A stretch of DNA of 64,000 nucleotides, from assembly GCF_030247195.1 (NCBI RefSeq), contig NC_080672.1, positions 368,458,271 to 368,522,270 of the forward strand, written 5' to 3'. The position numbers and the translations under genes are program-made. Each line of letters begins with the position of its first letter. Position 1 is the first letter of the stretch. Below, piece after piece: positions 1 through 11,619 of the stretch. The notes below the pieces were generated by a model that searched no databases, was not told the DNA's origin, and was given only the letters and a program-made list of their open reading frames with translations. The DNA is from Topomyia yanbarensis. Taxonomy: Eukaryota > Arthropoda > Insecta > Diptera > Culicidae.

Positions 1-218
1 ACTATTCCATAGTATTCGGGACTTTAACATTATTCGTGGATTTTTGCTTCGTCAACTACACACGATCTTTCTTACATGCTCGTGAATGAGTCTACTAATT
101 TAGAAGACATTTCGCATTATTTTTACTTTCAGGGCAACTCTGCTCTAAGTTTTGAAATCTTCACGAGAATTATTTGAAAAAATTTGGAATAATATTCATA
201 GATTTGTTTTTGTTTCCT

Positions 219-302
219 GCACTGCCTATGATCGCATATCAGTCCCATAAACATAGGAAATCCCATAGAAAACGGGACAACTATGCGATCATGGGTAGTG
301 CA
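219..302. mobile_element. Hairpin MITE, copy 1
   Basis: Near-perfect inverted repeat. The left arm (219-239, starting GCACTGCCTATGATCGCATA) pairs with the right arm (281-301) with about three mismatches, around a core with a GTCCC/GGGAC pair. The whole can fold into one ~84-nt hairpin. The core resembles the hairpin at 5474-5550, which suggests a dispersed family. No coding capacity and no confident target-site duplication. Confidence 0.75.
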
Positions 303-887
303 CTGGTATATGATTTATAGATTTGAGTGGCAGATATAATAAAACCACTAGGATCTCGAACACCCTTATTGATTTGATAAGAATCGAAAAGATATTCGAG
401 AGGAATAGGAACTAAGCTGAGTGCAAACAATACCGATTTAAAATTTGCCGATCGATTACACTTTCATGATCCGCTTCCTACTTTCACGTTTCTCCATATT
501 AAAATTCGATACAATACAATACCACGATAATGCAAATAGAAATTACGAAAGTCGTGATTAAGCTTATAAAACCATTAACCTAACTCACATTAAACCGCGT
601 GTGAAATTATACGATAAGATCTAGAATAAAATATCACGATAACGCACAGACGTATTACTTAAATCATGATACAGCTCCTGAATATGAATCGCGTTAGTAT
701 ACAAGATCAAGAACACGCACTAAAGAATTACGGAAATCAAGACTTACTTCCTAAAATCATTAAATTCCCGACTGTTTTATTCGAAAATATAAAAGGTCTT
801 GGCTGTTTAATTAGTACCTAAGAATACAAAGTTAATAGACGCATATTTTTAGATGTTCTTGATACATACTTCAAGTGGATTGTGACG
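303..887. repeat. AT-rich degenerate dispersed repeat, no gene
   Basis: AT-rich sequence with loosely repeated phrases of the type ATCACGATAACG...ATTACGAAA..TCGTG (about 480-720). The same phrases recur at 23880-24120, so this is probably an old dispersed repeat. No open frame of note, splice signal or RNA gene is seen. Confidence 0.4.
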
Positions 888-1011
888 TTTTTGCCTTTCT
901 CATATAAAGAAAGGCTATGCAATCACTGTAAAAATCGACTTTTTAACCGAGGCCCGGAGGGCCGAGTGTCATACACCATTCGATTCAGTTCGTCGAGATC
1001 GGCAAATGTCT

Positions 1012-1063
1012 GTTTGTGTGTGTATGTATGTGTGTGTATGTGTGTGTGTATGTGTGTGTGTGT
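1012..1063 (+). repeat. (TG)n/(TATG)n microsatellite
   Basis: Short interrupted TG and TATG run inside repeat copy 1, at the same internal position as the much longer run at 2211-2416 in copy 2. Confidence 0.9.
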
Positions 1064-1830
1064 CATTTAAACTCACACAATTTTCTCAGAGATGGCTGAA
1101 CCGATTTTCGCAAATTTAGTTTCATCTGAAAGGTATAACGCTCCCATAAGCTGCTATTGAATTTTTAGTTGATCCAACTTCCGGTTCCGGAGTTACGGGT
1201 TGAAGAGTGCGGTCACACAGCAAATTCCCATATAAACTGGTACCACCATGATGTTCAAATGATGTAAAACATATTAAAATTGATGTAACATTACTCTAGT
1301 TTGCGGGTCTGTATCACTAATGATCAATCAAAGTAGCTTTGACCACATTGGCCACCTATGACGGTTCATGTCGCCCCCGGGGAACCCGCCAAGTTCCTAA
1401 GCTTATATCACACCCATTCGCCAACGAATTCTCTACCGATTTTTACAAACTTGATTTCAAATGAAAGATACAGTAATGCCATTGACTGCTGCTGAATTTC
1501 ATTCGGTTCTGACTCTTGCTTCCGGAGTTACAGGGGTGTTAGTAAGGATACACTGGAATTTCCCATATAAATCGGTACAATCGTAATACCTCAGAGGCTA
1601 AAAACTATTAAAATGGTCACCAAATAACTTCTAATCGCAGATCTAGATCACTGATTGCCAATCAAACATTCTTTGAATATATTGTCCACTATCAACGATT
1701 CCGGAAGTCCGGAATTCCGGGCATATTCCACAATTAAAGTCAAATCGATTCTTCGGTGATGACTGAACCGATTTTCGCAAACCAAGTCTCAAATGGAAGG
1801 CAAAATATGCAGTTGAGTATTGCGTCGCCG

Positions 1831-1849
1831 CCCCCCCCCCCCCCCCCGT
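1831..1849 (+). repeat. Poly-C run
   Basis: Homopolymer of about 17 C within a pyrimidine-rich stretch (1826-2000). The proline-rich frame across it is an artefact of base composition. Confidence 0.85.
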
Positions 1850-2091
1850 CTTGCCCTTACACCTCCCTCCTTCATCACTCCCCTCCCCTTGGACCACCCT
1901 CACGCCCGCATTTCCTTCATCCATCCCGTATACCGAAATAAGATGAAGGATTTCTGACGCATCCTCCACTCCCACTCTACTAACCCCCCATTCCCTACAC
2001 GTTCAAACCCATTCCACCTACCTTTCCAAATTATAATCACATGAACATAACATTGAACTCATGCTTATTAAGCTAATTAAATATTATTCTT

Positions 2092-3243
2092 TTGCCTTTC
2101 TCATATAGAAAGGTTATGCAATTGCTTCAAAAACCGATTTTCTAACCGAGGCCCGGAGGGCCGAGTCTCATACAACATCCGACTCAGTTCGCCGTGATCG
2201 CAAAATATCTGTGTGTATGTATGTGTGTATGTATATGTGTATGTATGTATGTATGTATGTATGTATGTATGTATGTATGTATGTATGTATGTATGTATGT
2301 ATGTATGTATGTATGTATGTATGTATGTGTGTATGTATATGTGTATGTATGTATGTATGTATGTATGTATGTATGTATGTATGTATGTATGTATGTATGT
2401 ATGTATGTGTGTATGTGCGGATTTGTTAACAAAATGTCCATAGCGGTTTCTCGGAGATGGCTGAACCGATTTTTACAAACTAAGATTCAAATGAAAGGTA
2501 TAATATTCCCATAGGTTGCTATTGAATTTCATTTTCAACCGACATCTTGTTCCGGATTACGAGTTGAAGAGTATGGTTACAAAACAAAATTTGTTGATTT
2601 GTCCATATCGGTTTCTCGGAATTTTCTGAACCGATTTTGACAAACTTGATTTTAAATGAAAGGTCCATCAGCTGCTGTTGAATTTTGTGTGGATCCGAGT
2701 TCTGGTTCCTGAATTACAGGGTGATACGTACGATCACGCAGCAAATCCCGATTCTAACGAATTCTGCGATGAATTGGTGAGGTGATTTTTTTCCAAAATA
2801 TAAACACAACTGTTGAATTTGTAGATCTAGGTCACCAACAGTCATTCAAAGTCTCTTTGGCCACACTGGCCACCATCGACGGATCCGGAAGCATCCAAAT
2901 TCAGAATAACGGTTATATTGGTTTTTCGAAAATGGCTAGAACGATTTGATCAACTTAGTCTCAAATGAAAGGTGTTGCGTCCCCGGAAACTGATATTAAA
3001 TTCCATCTCCATCCGACTTCCAGCTCCGGAGTTACGGGTTGTGGAGTGCGATCACATAGAAAACTCCGATTCAAACCGATACCTCGATGAATGCAAAAAG
3101 GTGCTCTTATATATACTTACCAAGTGTAATAAGAATGAAAGACATTTCCATAATGTTATATTGTACGAACCAGTTATTAAATCATAGTTTGGAGAAATGA
3201 GAAAGGCACAATTGCACCTATAGGTGGATTAAAACAGGTTTTT
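2092..3243 (+). repeat. Dispersed mosquito-type repeat, copy 2
   Basis: Starts TTTTGCCTTTCTCATATAG and ends with ATGAGAAAGGCACAATTGC followed by a GGTGGATTAAAACAGG terminus. The GCCTTTCTCAT start and ATGAGAAAGGC end are inverted, so the unit may be a DNA element with short terminal inverted repeats. It shares the GGCCCGGAGGGCC segment, microsatellite position and several 'animal-repeat' blocks with copy 1. Non-coding. Confidence 0.75.
2211..2416 (+). repeat. (TATG)n microsatellite
   Basis: About 200 bp of TATG tetranucleotide with a few TGTG interruptions. It opens reading frames on both strands (Cys-Met-Tyr-Val or His-Thr-Tyr-Ile repeats), none of which is a gene. Confidence 0.97.
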
Positions 3244-5130
3244 TATGTGCATCTTATGAGACGTAGATATATTTAAGAGTAATAATGAGACAAATAGGAG
3301 TTCGTTCAACCTATATCAATAATTTTTAAATTCTAATGTTTCGAACTATCACGCTTGCAAAGCTTTCAAACTGCACAAATATTGAAACTCTCGGTGAAAT
3401 CCAGTACCCAACCCATGCGAGCTACACCATCCCGAACCAATTATCGTTTTTATTTATCGCTTCTTGGTTACGGACCACAGATAACGTAATAAAAACTGCA
3501 TCGGATGCAAGTATTTAGTAGTAGCAGCAGCACCAGCAGCAGCGAAGAAAAAACTGACGATCGCGATCCAATCTTAAGTACGGTATTGTTCCTAAACAAT
3601 ACTCGGCGGAACAGCTGGCCAGCAATACGCTGCTGTACGCCTCGGGTGAACCGGCAGCCGATTTATGAAGTTATGACCGTGAAACGGAACTCTTTGAAAG
3701 CCGCGGCGCAGTTTCTCTGTGTTACAAACACATATACACACACATTATCTCACGGAAAGAGATCACTGCCACCGTTCAATCGGACGGTCCTCAGGGTTCG
3801 AATCGTAATTCGTTCCGATCCGCCATGCCCACGCTGCTGAACCTGCGCTGGGTGGGAACGGCCACCATTTATCATATCCGACTGATCGCTTTCATATCCG
3901 TTGAATTGTTCGGCGAAAAAAAAAACCTTGATTTACGATCGATAATATTCGGTGCAGTTCAATCAAAATCTAGACAGTCAATACGGTATGTACTTTGAAA
4001 AGGATTAATCTCACGAGTCAGTGCCGTAGAAGGATACAGTTTTGGGACGATTTAGATGTGAATCTCATAAAATACCCTCTGGTAGCATTCACTTTATTTT
4101 AGGTTAGCTGACATTTTTCAGAGCCGCACTGCTCAGACAGGGAATGCGTTCCTCGTAGTGCCACCTTTGAAGGTGGCAACAAGTGTCTGGATTACATCAC
4201 GCAAGCGGGAAAATAACACAGACACGTAACACTTATGAATCGGAACGAAACAAATATGACACCACAAATTAAAGTGTACGAAAATGTTGGGAAAGTGAGA
4301 AAACGAATCTGCAATCACAGCTAGTATTTGAGTAGTTCGGTTTATGGGAATATTTCTTCAATTAAAATTATTTTAGAACCTATTATAGGTTATTTACGAT
4401 TTGTCAGTAATTTCTCATTTTTAAATGCTTTTGAAATAAGTAAATATTTTAAACAGAAACTAGTCATACTACGCGGGTCATTACTTTGCCAGAGTCGCAG
4501 AAATGTAGAATGGAACATGTCGACGAAAGTGGATCAGATTGAACATGGTCAGTGGCCACGAAAGATAAATAAAATATTGTCGTAAACCAGAACGTATCGT
4601 GGCTAATTTATGCTGGTACTAATTTCAATAAAACGACCGCCGAAATTTTATGTGAAAATTTTGATTGCTTTCGGTAGTAAACAAACCGTTTCGAGGACAG
4701 TTTCGATGGTTTCGCGCAAAAAATTAAAATTATGGCTCAGTTCTTTGAATATAACTTTAATAAATGAAATTTGTGCAATTTGAAATTCATTCCGATATGC
4801 AACATGCCTAACAGTATCGTTGTTCTTATTAACGTGTTCTAAAATGGGTGGAAACAAACGTGGTGCTATTCATTATGTTTGCCAAGCTCAACAATCCATC
4901 AGTGGGGTAGTATAGAACCTGAATTTGAGACCAATACAGTAGCCATGAATTGCGTTCGTCTCATCTGTATCTTGCATTGACTTAGTAGTGATCTTCATAA
5001 ACGCGTAACACATTATATTTTTTCGGGAAAAAAGCATTGGAAATCATTTTCAATCCCTTTCGCATGGTATGTTATTCATGGTTTTCAGTGCGCACAAGGT
5101 TGGGGATTTACTTTGTGATCAACAGTTGGA
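3244..5130. other. No gene recognised; unique-looking sequence
   Basis: No recognised element. A GC-richer part (3500-3860) holds an AGCAGCAGCACCAGC run and an open frame (3505-3840). That frame has low-complexity Ser codons at its start and no recognisable domain, so I do not call it a gene. A second moderately GC-rich patch lies at 4115-4260. Either patch could be regulatory or exonic DNA of a neighbouring gene, but no promoter or splice pair stands out. Confidence 0.4.
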
Positions 5131-6276
5131 TAGCTGGCGTCCAAAAGGGGCTAACCCACATTTTGCATTTTTTACTGGAAATGGAAAAATCTACCTCATT
5201 GCTAAATTAACATAGTTTTGATTGTTAAAATAGACGATTTTATTGCTAGTTCATTGACCCATCTTGTCTAAAAAAAAAGATCATTACATGAACCACCTTT
5301 CAATTCATGACCATTTTCGTAGTTTGGGAATACCAAGCGCCCACAATTCACACATCCTTTCCTTATCTTTCGTTTTAGAGTTATGGTGTCTTCAGTAAAG
5401 TTGTTGCATGGAATCTAGGGCTTTATTTGCTCACGAGATAAAAGGACAAAGTAGTATTTTAGGTAGGTATACGCTGCCGTTCTAAGCATAATTGTCCCAT
5501 GTATATAGGGAATCCCATAGAACATGGGACAAATATGCTTTTAACGGCAATTCTGAAGATACTAACTTTGTAGGTCCTACAATTTTTGAAACATGGCACA
5601 TTTTTGAAAACATAATCTGTTAGTAAAATTTTTAACCAAAACATGCGCTATCTCGAAACATACAGGACGTACAAAGTTTGAATCTTCAAAAGATATATTA
5701 AAAATGACAAGACCTACAACTTTCTCGAAGACGCCATCTTCCTATCTAGCTTTATTAAAAAGTTTATAAAAGCGCCGCCCTATCGACTGAATTTCGAACT
5801 AATACACTTCAACAAAATAGAGCGCTAGATGCCATACAGCAACTTTTCTTAAGACACTATAAATCTGTAACGAAAGATAATAATTGATTCCACGCATTTT
5901 CAAATTTCCGACCACAATGTACCGTTTTACTCTTGATCCCCTATTGCTCGGTCAACTTTTAATATAGAGACATGACAACTTTACTGGAATTTTCAAAAAA
6001 TTACGCTCAACAATATACATTCGTGCAAGAGATATATATTAGATAGAAAATAGCCATACATAACAAGTATGTGAGCGGCACTCACCTTCAGGAACGATTG
6101 TTTTGGGCCGAAACATCAACGTACAATGCAATCCAACTAAAAGCAGTATTATATCAAGTTCATTGATATGTGAGCTACAACATAACTACTTTTTCTTAAA
6201 ACTTCGGAAAACGAACGAGAAAACTCGAATTTTCATAAGACACAATGTGGAGTTAGCCCCTTTTGGACGCCAGCTA
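5131..6276. mobile_element. TA-target MITE with 23-bp perfect TIRs
   Basis: TA dinucleotides at 5131-5132 and 6275-6276 flank perfect terminal inverted repeats starting GCTGGCGTCCAAAAGGGGCT (5133) and ending in the reverse complement at 6274. TA duplication suggests a Tc1/mariner-superfamily non-autonomous element of ~1.14 kb. No transposase is encoded. A separate hairpin (5474-5550) lies inside. A third copy of the terminus sits at 6421-6445, so part of a related copy probably follows immediately. Confidence 0.7.
5474..5550. mobile_element. Hairpin MITE, copy 2
   Basis: Inverted repeat with arms around TGCCGTTCTAAGCATA (left) and TATGCTTTTAACGGCA (right), around a core with GTCCCATGT and ACATGGGAC. 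It folds into one ~77-nt hairpin. The GCATA.TTGTCCC core is shared with the hairpin at 219-302. Nested inside the TA MITE 5131-6276. Confidence 0.7.
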
Positions 6277-6420
6277 GTACTGGGGTTACCTCCATGGTCA
6301 ACTTTGAGTGCTAATAGCAAAAAATCTCAATATTATTTTCATAGTTCTCAAATGACAGTCCATGTTGATTACTTAGAACTATTAAAAAATATAAAAATTT
6401 CACTGTCGGAAAAAATGAGG

Positions 6421-6445
6421 GTTAGGCCCTTTTGGACGCCAGCCA
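6421..6445 (+). repeat. Orphan terminus of the 5131-6276 MITE family
   Basis: GTTAGGCCCTTTTGGACGCC and following bases match the right terminus of the upstream MITE with one or two changes. It ends just before the TTAA where the next element is inserted, so it is probably a remnant copy cut by that insertion. Confidence 0.6.
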
Positions 6446-6454
6446 TTCAGTTAA

Positions 6455-6968
6455 CCCATTATATCCTAGCGTGTGAAATTTCATACGCAGAACTATCCAT
6501 CGTAACGAGTATTTACTGTAGAATTTTGGCATCTAACTGCTTTATTATTGCGCTAACGGGATCTTTACACCTCATATTTCATTGTGAAACAAGACTGCTG
6601 CCATTTTTTGTAATTTTATTTACATTTTTGAACCGTGTATAGTAGGGGCAAATGGCGGCTGAAAAGTAAGCAATACATTTAATTAGATTTTATTGTTGGA
6701 ATTCTTTCTAATAATTCCATTATGTGACAAAACGTTTCCACAGGTATAAAAGAAGTGTAATCTATCAGAAAATCCGAAGAAAAATGTGAAACAACTTAAA
6801 ATTTGTTGTTTTTATTTAATCGTACGAAATTTTTTGCTCGAGATATTTTCATTCTCAAAACCATTTTAAGCGGCGATTTTATTTTTCCTATAATCTTTAA
6901 CACATTTTTTGATGGAATTGAAGATATTGCATTTGGCTCACTTTTTGAAACCCCTGGGATATAATGGG
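6455..6968 (+). mobile_element. TTAA-target (piggyBac-type) MITE, copy 1
   Basis: A 514-bp element with inverted termini CCCATTATATCC...GGATATAATGGG, bordered by TTAA at 6451-6454 and 6969-6972. TTAA duplication and CCC/GGG ends are the hallmarks of piggyBac-superfamily elements. It has no transposase. A full-length copy in the opposite orientation is at 26219-26738 and a diverged part-copy at about 48565-48910. Confidence 0.85.
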
Positions 6969-7137
6969 TTAATAACTTTTCGCTTCCTCATCTCGTACAG
7001 ATCAGAAGCCAAAATTCGTACCGAACAGCACACAAACAAAAACATACTACCCGTACCGCACCATTAACGTTCCTGTGCAACATATATACATAGCAAAGTT
7101 CCATTGCACCTAACTGCGAGACCCGTCTTAGACCTTC

Positions 7138-7583
7138 AGTGCACGAGGTGGAACAGTTGATCAAGGTGAAAATAGAGCTTTATTTTACAGAAGTTTCACA
7201 CATCCAGCTACACCATACGAGACAAGTAGCTCTAATAACGTTCAACTCAAATATGAAAACGTCAAAACCAAGATCCCCGTGTATATGGATCTTGCTCTAA
7301 CGGAAATACGCCTACATGATCTGGCGCCTCGTATTAGCACGGATTATATTCAAAGATTCATGTCCAAGTATGGAGAAGTGGAATCCGTCTCTAACGACAC
7401 TTGGAGAAACTTTTTACCTGGCATCCTCAACGGTGTTCGGGTTGTACGAATGCGGCTGAACCAACCCATACCGCCTTATCTAAGTTTCGAGGGCAGATCA
7501 TCCCAAGGTGTAAAAACAACCAAAAAAATCATCTACAACCAACACTACCAAATAGCCTTGAATATCTGCATATACACTAGGGC
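7138..7583 (+). pseudogene. LINE ORF1 (gag-like) relic, 5' part
   Basis: Two frames in succession encode a protein resembling the ORF1 nucleic-acid-binding protein of jockey/CR1-type mosquito LINEs. First comes a segment with HIQLHHTR (7138-7260, one frame). After a frameshift comes MDLALTEIRLHDLAPR...YGEVESVSNDTW...GVRVVRMRLNQPIPPYL (split here by dots; 7279-7500). This looks like the RRM-like part of such proteins. The relic is interrupted at about 7577 by the composite foldback and seems to resume at 13735. It has at least one frameshift and is non-functional. Upstream (6973-7137) nothing is recognised. Confidence 0.65.
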
Positions 7584-7812
7584 ATTGCAAAAAAAATTTT
7601 TTTTGGATTCTCAAAGGGCCCCCCTCCTCTCATATTGTGACAAATGTCAAAGTAAGCTCAGATGTCAAATTTCACATCATTTGGAGAATTTTAGACCCCC
7701 GCCCACTTCGCTTGAATTTTTTTGAAATTGGTAGTATGGGAAAATATGGAGGAAAAATACATTAAATGCTATAACTTTTGAAGTAACAATCAGAAAATTA
7801 CAATTTATACCT

Positions 7813-9465
7813 CTTTTGACAGGAAATAACACTAGTTTACAAGAAAAATGAAGCTTCAAGAAAAAGTATTTTTTAGACTAATTTTGGGTCGCTGAACACG
7901 AAAACAATATTCATTTTTTTGTTCAAAGAAGCGATTTTGTGATTTTCTCAAAAAACTCGTTTTTGAGCACTTTTTGTTGTTTTTAGTCAATATTTCGTTT
8001 AAAAAAGAGCATTTTTGATTATTTTTGAAAGTTACTCATTTTTAAATGATTTTTTTACCGAGAAACAATTTTTTTTCAGACCTTTTAGAATCTAAGATGA
8101 CAAATAATATGTTAACATTAATTTTAAGCCTAATATCACTAACATCGGATTGAAAATGTTGATGCTATGGCACATTGAGCGAAATGGAAATTTTATGATT
8201 TTAGCGGACCCTGCCCTAGTGCGGCAGTTTAGAGGGTGTAGTACTGGTCTCATAAGCCAGTCGTCAAATATTCGAGTCCCTATCGGGAAGGAGTCTCAGT
8301 AGGATCGTAGCACTAGCCACGTAATTTTCTGTGAACTGAGAATCTGCTGCGAAACATGTTGAAGCAGAAGACGAAAATTCCTTTAATTCGTTAAATATGT
8401 ACTCACCACAGACAAAACAAAACTTTTCCAACGAATATTTCCACATTTTAAAAAGAGCACTTAGTTGTACATTGAAATATTCAAAACCATTCAAATGCCG
8501 CAGGATGGATGGATGTAAGCTCGAGAAGACAGTACCCAACACAAACAATAACTATCAAGTATAGAAGATTATTTCAGCTGAAAGTATGATTGTGCGAAAA
8601 ATAAAAAAATACAATTTTCACGCAGTGCTTTTTCTTCTGTCCTTGATTTATTATAAAAAAATTACTAGAAATATGCATTTTTTTAAAAAAGGTCGAACAT
8701 TAGACTTTTTTTTTACTTTGGTCAATTGTAATCATAATAAATGTACATTTCTCGAAAAACATACGATTACGGCTTAAAATCCAACTGTCAAAATTCTTTT
8801 TGAAAGAAAATTCCGGACAAACCGTTACTGGCTAAACGCAGTTCATAGCAGTTAATGCAAGAGAAAACTTTTTTCTTTTGTTTACTATAAACATCTGTGA
8901 TTGGCGGGTAACAGTTTGTCTGAAATTTCATTTTAAAGAGAATTTTGAAAGTTGGCTTTTAAGCCGTAATCATATGTTTGTCGAGATTTGATCTACGCCT
9001 AATATACATTTTCGGAAAGGGCACCTTTCGAACTGTTTCGATTGGATCCTATTTGAACAAGATATTGAAAAATAACTAAATAGTGCCCAAAAACACCTTT
9101 TTCAAAGAAATCTTGAGAATGCTTCTTTGAAAAAAAAATGGACTTGATTTTCGTATTCAGCGATCCAAAATTAGCTGAGGAGACACCTTTCTTCTTAGCT
9201 TATCGCGAATACCTTAAAATTGTTAAAATCTGTCACATTAGATTCTGAAAATAAGAAAAATTATTTTTCTGTAATAAAAAATAGAGCAAAAACAAAAAAG
9301 CGAAAGCAAAAGAAAAACTTTTTTTAAACTCGAACTTCTTTGAAAGAGAAATAGAGTATTATTTTCGTATTCAGCGACCCAAAATTAATCTAGAAAACAC
9401 TCTTTCCCGTAACTTCATTTTTCTTGTGAACTAGTGTAATCTTATTTAAGACCAAAAAAGATATA
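7813..9465. mobile_element. Inner foldback element
   Basis: Arms pair around TTAATTTTGGGTCGCTGAA.ACGAAAA (about 7870-7905 with the reverse complement at about 9365-9400) and ACTAGTTTACAAGAAAAATG (7835-7854 with 9412-9432). The centre is a tighter inverted repeat, 8749-8828 with 8905-8985, sharing ATTACGGCTTAAAA. An extra partial arm copy lies at 9140-9190. A SINE sits in the left arm. No coding sequence. Confidence 0.65.
8207..8385 (+). mobile_element. tRNA-derived SINE (family A)
   Basis: Shows a pol III box-B-like ATTCGAGTCCC (8270-8280) downstream of a box-A-like region (TTTAGAGGGTGTAGTA). It continues with GTAGGATCGTAGCACTAGCC and GAATCTGCTGCGAA, a layout I recognise from abundant mosquito tRNA-related SINEs. 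It is not a tRNA gene: the clover-leaf is incomplete. Inserted in the left arm of the inner foldback. Confidence 0.6.
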
Positions 9466-9836
9466 TGAAAAACAGAGCAATTTTCACTCGATGCCTAATA
9501 ACATCACCTGTTTTTGTCGGATTTTCGTGATCTTAGGCTTCATTTAAAAAAAATTTTTTGCTGATTTATTTTTTTATGAAAAATCAACTAAAAATTAGTA
9601 ATTTCACCAGACACTACTTTTTTGACTTTGGTTGCTCTTAACCTTAAATTATTGATGTTTTATCCTAACATGTTATACATTTTTAGAATGGGCACATCAA
9701 TACCTTTCGAATGGTGAGTCAGTCGTCTGTGTTAATCGGAAGATTTGTTCCTGATATATTGACCAAAAACTGCAAAAAGTGTTTTGAGCACTTTAATTTT
9801 AATGATTTTTCTGCTCCGTGATGCAAATCATACATA

Positions 9837-11044
9837 GGGTGATGTGCCTATTATGGCAGTAGAGCCTATTGTGACCCTATTTCGTACCCCTTGGTTTCGA
9901 ACCAAGCATATGAGATAATGACAATATCGATTTGGCTAAAACAGGTGTGCAAAAAAAGCTCAAGTTATATTCTTTATTTGTTGTGCACATACGTATTCAG
10001 AACTATCCACTAAATCCAACTTTTAATTAAAACAAAATCACCTTATTGAAATATCTGCTGATCCGCCTCACTCGCGTAGTGAACCGAAACAGGACGCAAC
10101 GGCGCTTAGCAAAATAAACATTTTCGAGCCAGCATTTACCGCCTCATATCTCGTTATTCTGGCACAAATATATTAAATATTGCACTGATACATACCTTTA
10201 TTTTAGCTGGAGAACCTTTTTACGATTATTTCACTTTAAAAGCACTCGTCAAACACTAGAATAGGCCTAGTGTTATAATAGGATAAAACTAAATACGGGG
10301 GTTCCTATTATTGGCATGTTTTGCTGATACACTACCACAATCAAAACCAACTTTTTGCATCCATCATACAGAAAAGAATCACCAGTGCGGCCAAACCAAA
10401 ACATGAACTTGAAAACATAATGTTATGCAATTTCAGGTATAAGTAATCAATTATTTCAAGTTATTCAACTAATTGTTGATCGCAGATATTTTATTTTCAT
10501 CTGCACATACAATTTGGATCGGGAGGAAGTAATGTGTGATGTGAACTTTATATTCCAGTTGTTAACTTTCGCATGGTTATTTCCTGCATGCGCAGTTCTG
10601 GGCGCTCTTCTACTAACAGCTGATGAGTTTCTTTCGTGTGCGTAATGTTTACGTTTGTTTTGATCGGCTGAAAAAAGCAGAATAATTCGTTTTACAAATC
10701 ACGCGTTGGCGTCCATGATCTGGATACCTAGTTAGAATCGACGCAAATGAAATATGAGACATTGCGTTTCAACTAGATTGTTTTTCGATGAGGTGGAAAT
10801 CGGCACACCCATGAGGCGATAATTGGAACGTTCAGGTGGGAATAGATGCACAGAATAGAACATTTATTTTCATTTATGCTGAAAATTGAGACAATTCTGC
10901 CAAATAAGCATTATACAGATGTTTAAGAAACAGTACACTGATACTTTATTCTGAAAAAGGTTATAGGTAATATGGCTTCTTTTTAAGTTATTCAAAAAAT
11001 AGTGCGACCCTCTCCATAATGGTGCCAAAATAGGCTCATCACCC
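9837..11044. mobile_element. TA-target non-autonomous DNA element (1.2 kb)
   Basis: Inverted termini GGGTGATGTGCCTATTATGG (9837) and the reverse complement of GGGTGATGAGCCTATTTTGG ending at 11044, flanked by TA at 9835-9836 and 11045-11046. The opposite arm of the host foldback (13365-13420) keeps the uninterrupted site CATACATATTTTGTAG, so both the boundaries and the TA duplication are seen directly. Non-coding. The superfamily is inferred as Tc1/mariner-like from the TA target. Confidence 0.85.
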
Positions 11045-11619
11045 TATTTTGTAGTTTTTCTAATGTGAAAAAATCTAAAAAATCGATCGGAGCCTTTTTG
11101 AGCTTTATCCAAATGAGAGAAGTTGGGGTTAAATGGCCTTTGGTCATTCATATTAAACTTCATCATTTTCTCGTGCATATATCTCTATTATTCTTCACTC
11201 AATTTTCATAAACTATACCTTGTTGAACGTGGAAAATCCTTAGGATTATAACAAAAATAGATTCGTTACCGGTAAAATTTAGGAACATCAAATTATCTGA
11301 CATATAGTGTCGATTTCAAATTTTTATAATAAAATCGCACATATTAACTCCATTTAACAACAAAATTCATTTGATTTACTATTTTTAGTGTAAAATATGC
11401 TTAGGGATCACATGAGAAAACTTTCATTCCTGGAAAAATAGGGGAAGTTGAGGTATTAGGACAAATAGTGAAAAAAATGAGATTAGTAGAGTAAATATCA
11501 AAAAGTTTGATGTTTCTGAATTTTAACTCTAACGTTTTTATTTTTGTTTCATTTCTCAGAATTTTACACGTTCAACAAGTTACATTTTATGAAAATTGTT
11601 GAAGAATAATAGAGATATA

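Larger units (their letters stand above)
888..1985 (+). repeat. Dispersed mosquito-type repeat, copy 1
   Basis: Starts with TTGCCTTTCTCATAT, a segment rich in GAGGCCCGGAGGGCCGAG and a TG-rich microsatellite. It continues with blocks containing GATGGCTGAACCGATTTT and TTCCGGAGTTACGGG. The same order of blocks is found in the copy at 2092-3243. The GATGGCTGAACCGATTTT block occurs twice inside this copy, so it may be two fused or internally repeated units. Non-coding; open frames across it come from the microsatellite and a C-run. Family name not known to me. Confidence 0.75.

Noticed and set aside
1643..1975. Proline-rich or glycine-rich frames around the poly-C run
   Set aside because: Composition artefact inside a dispersed repeat; no domain and no gene context.
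2184..2514. Open frames of Cys-Met-Tyr-Val and His-Thr-Tyr-Ile repeats on both strands
   Set aside because: They are the translation of the (TATG)n microsatellite.
3505..3840. 111-codon frame with a Ser-rich start
   Set aside because: Ser run is an AGC repeat; the rest has no recognisable domain, splice context or Kozak-supported start.
6103..6642. 179-codon frame
   Set aside because: It runs across the right TIR of one MITE and into the TTAA MITE, so it cannot be an ancestral gene.
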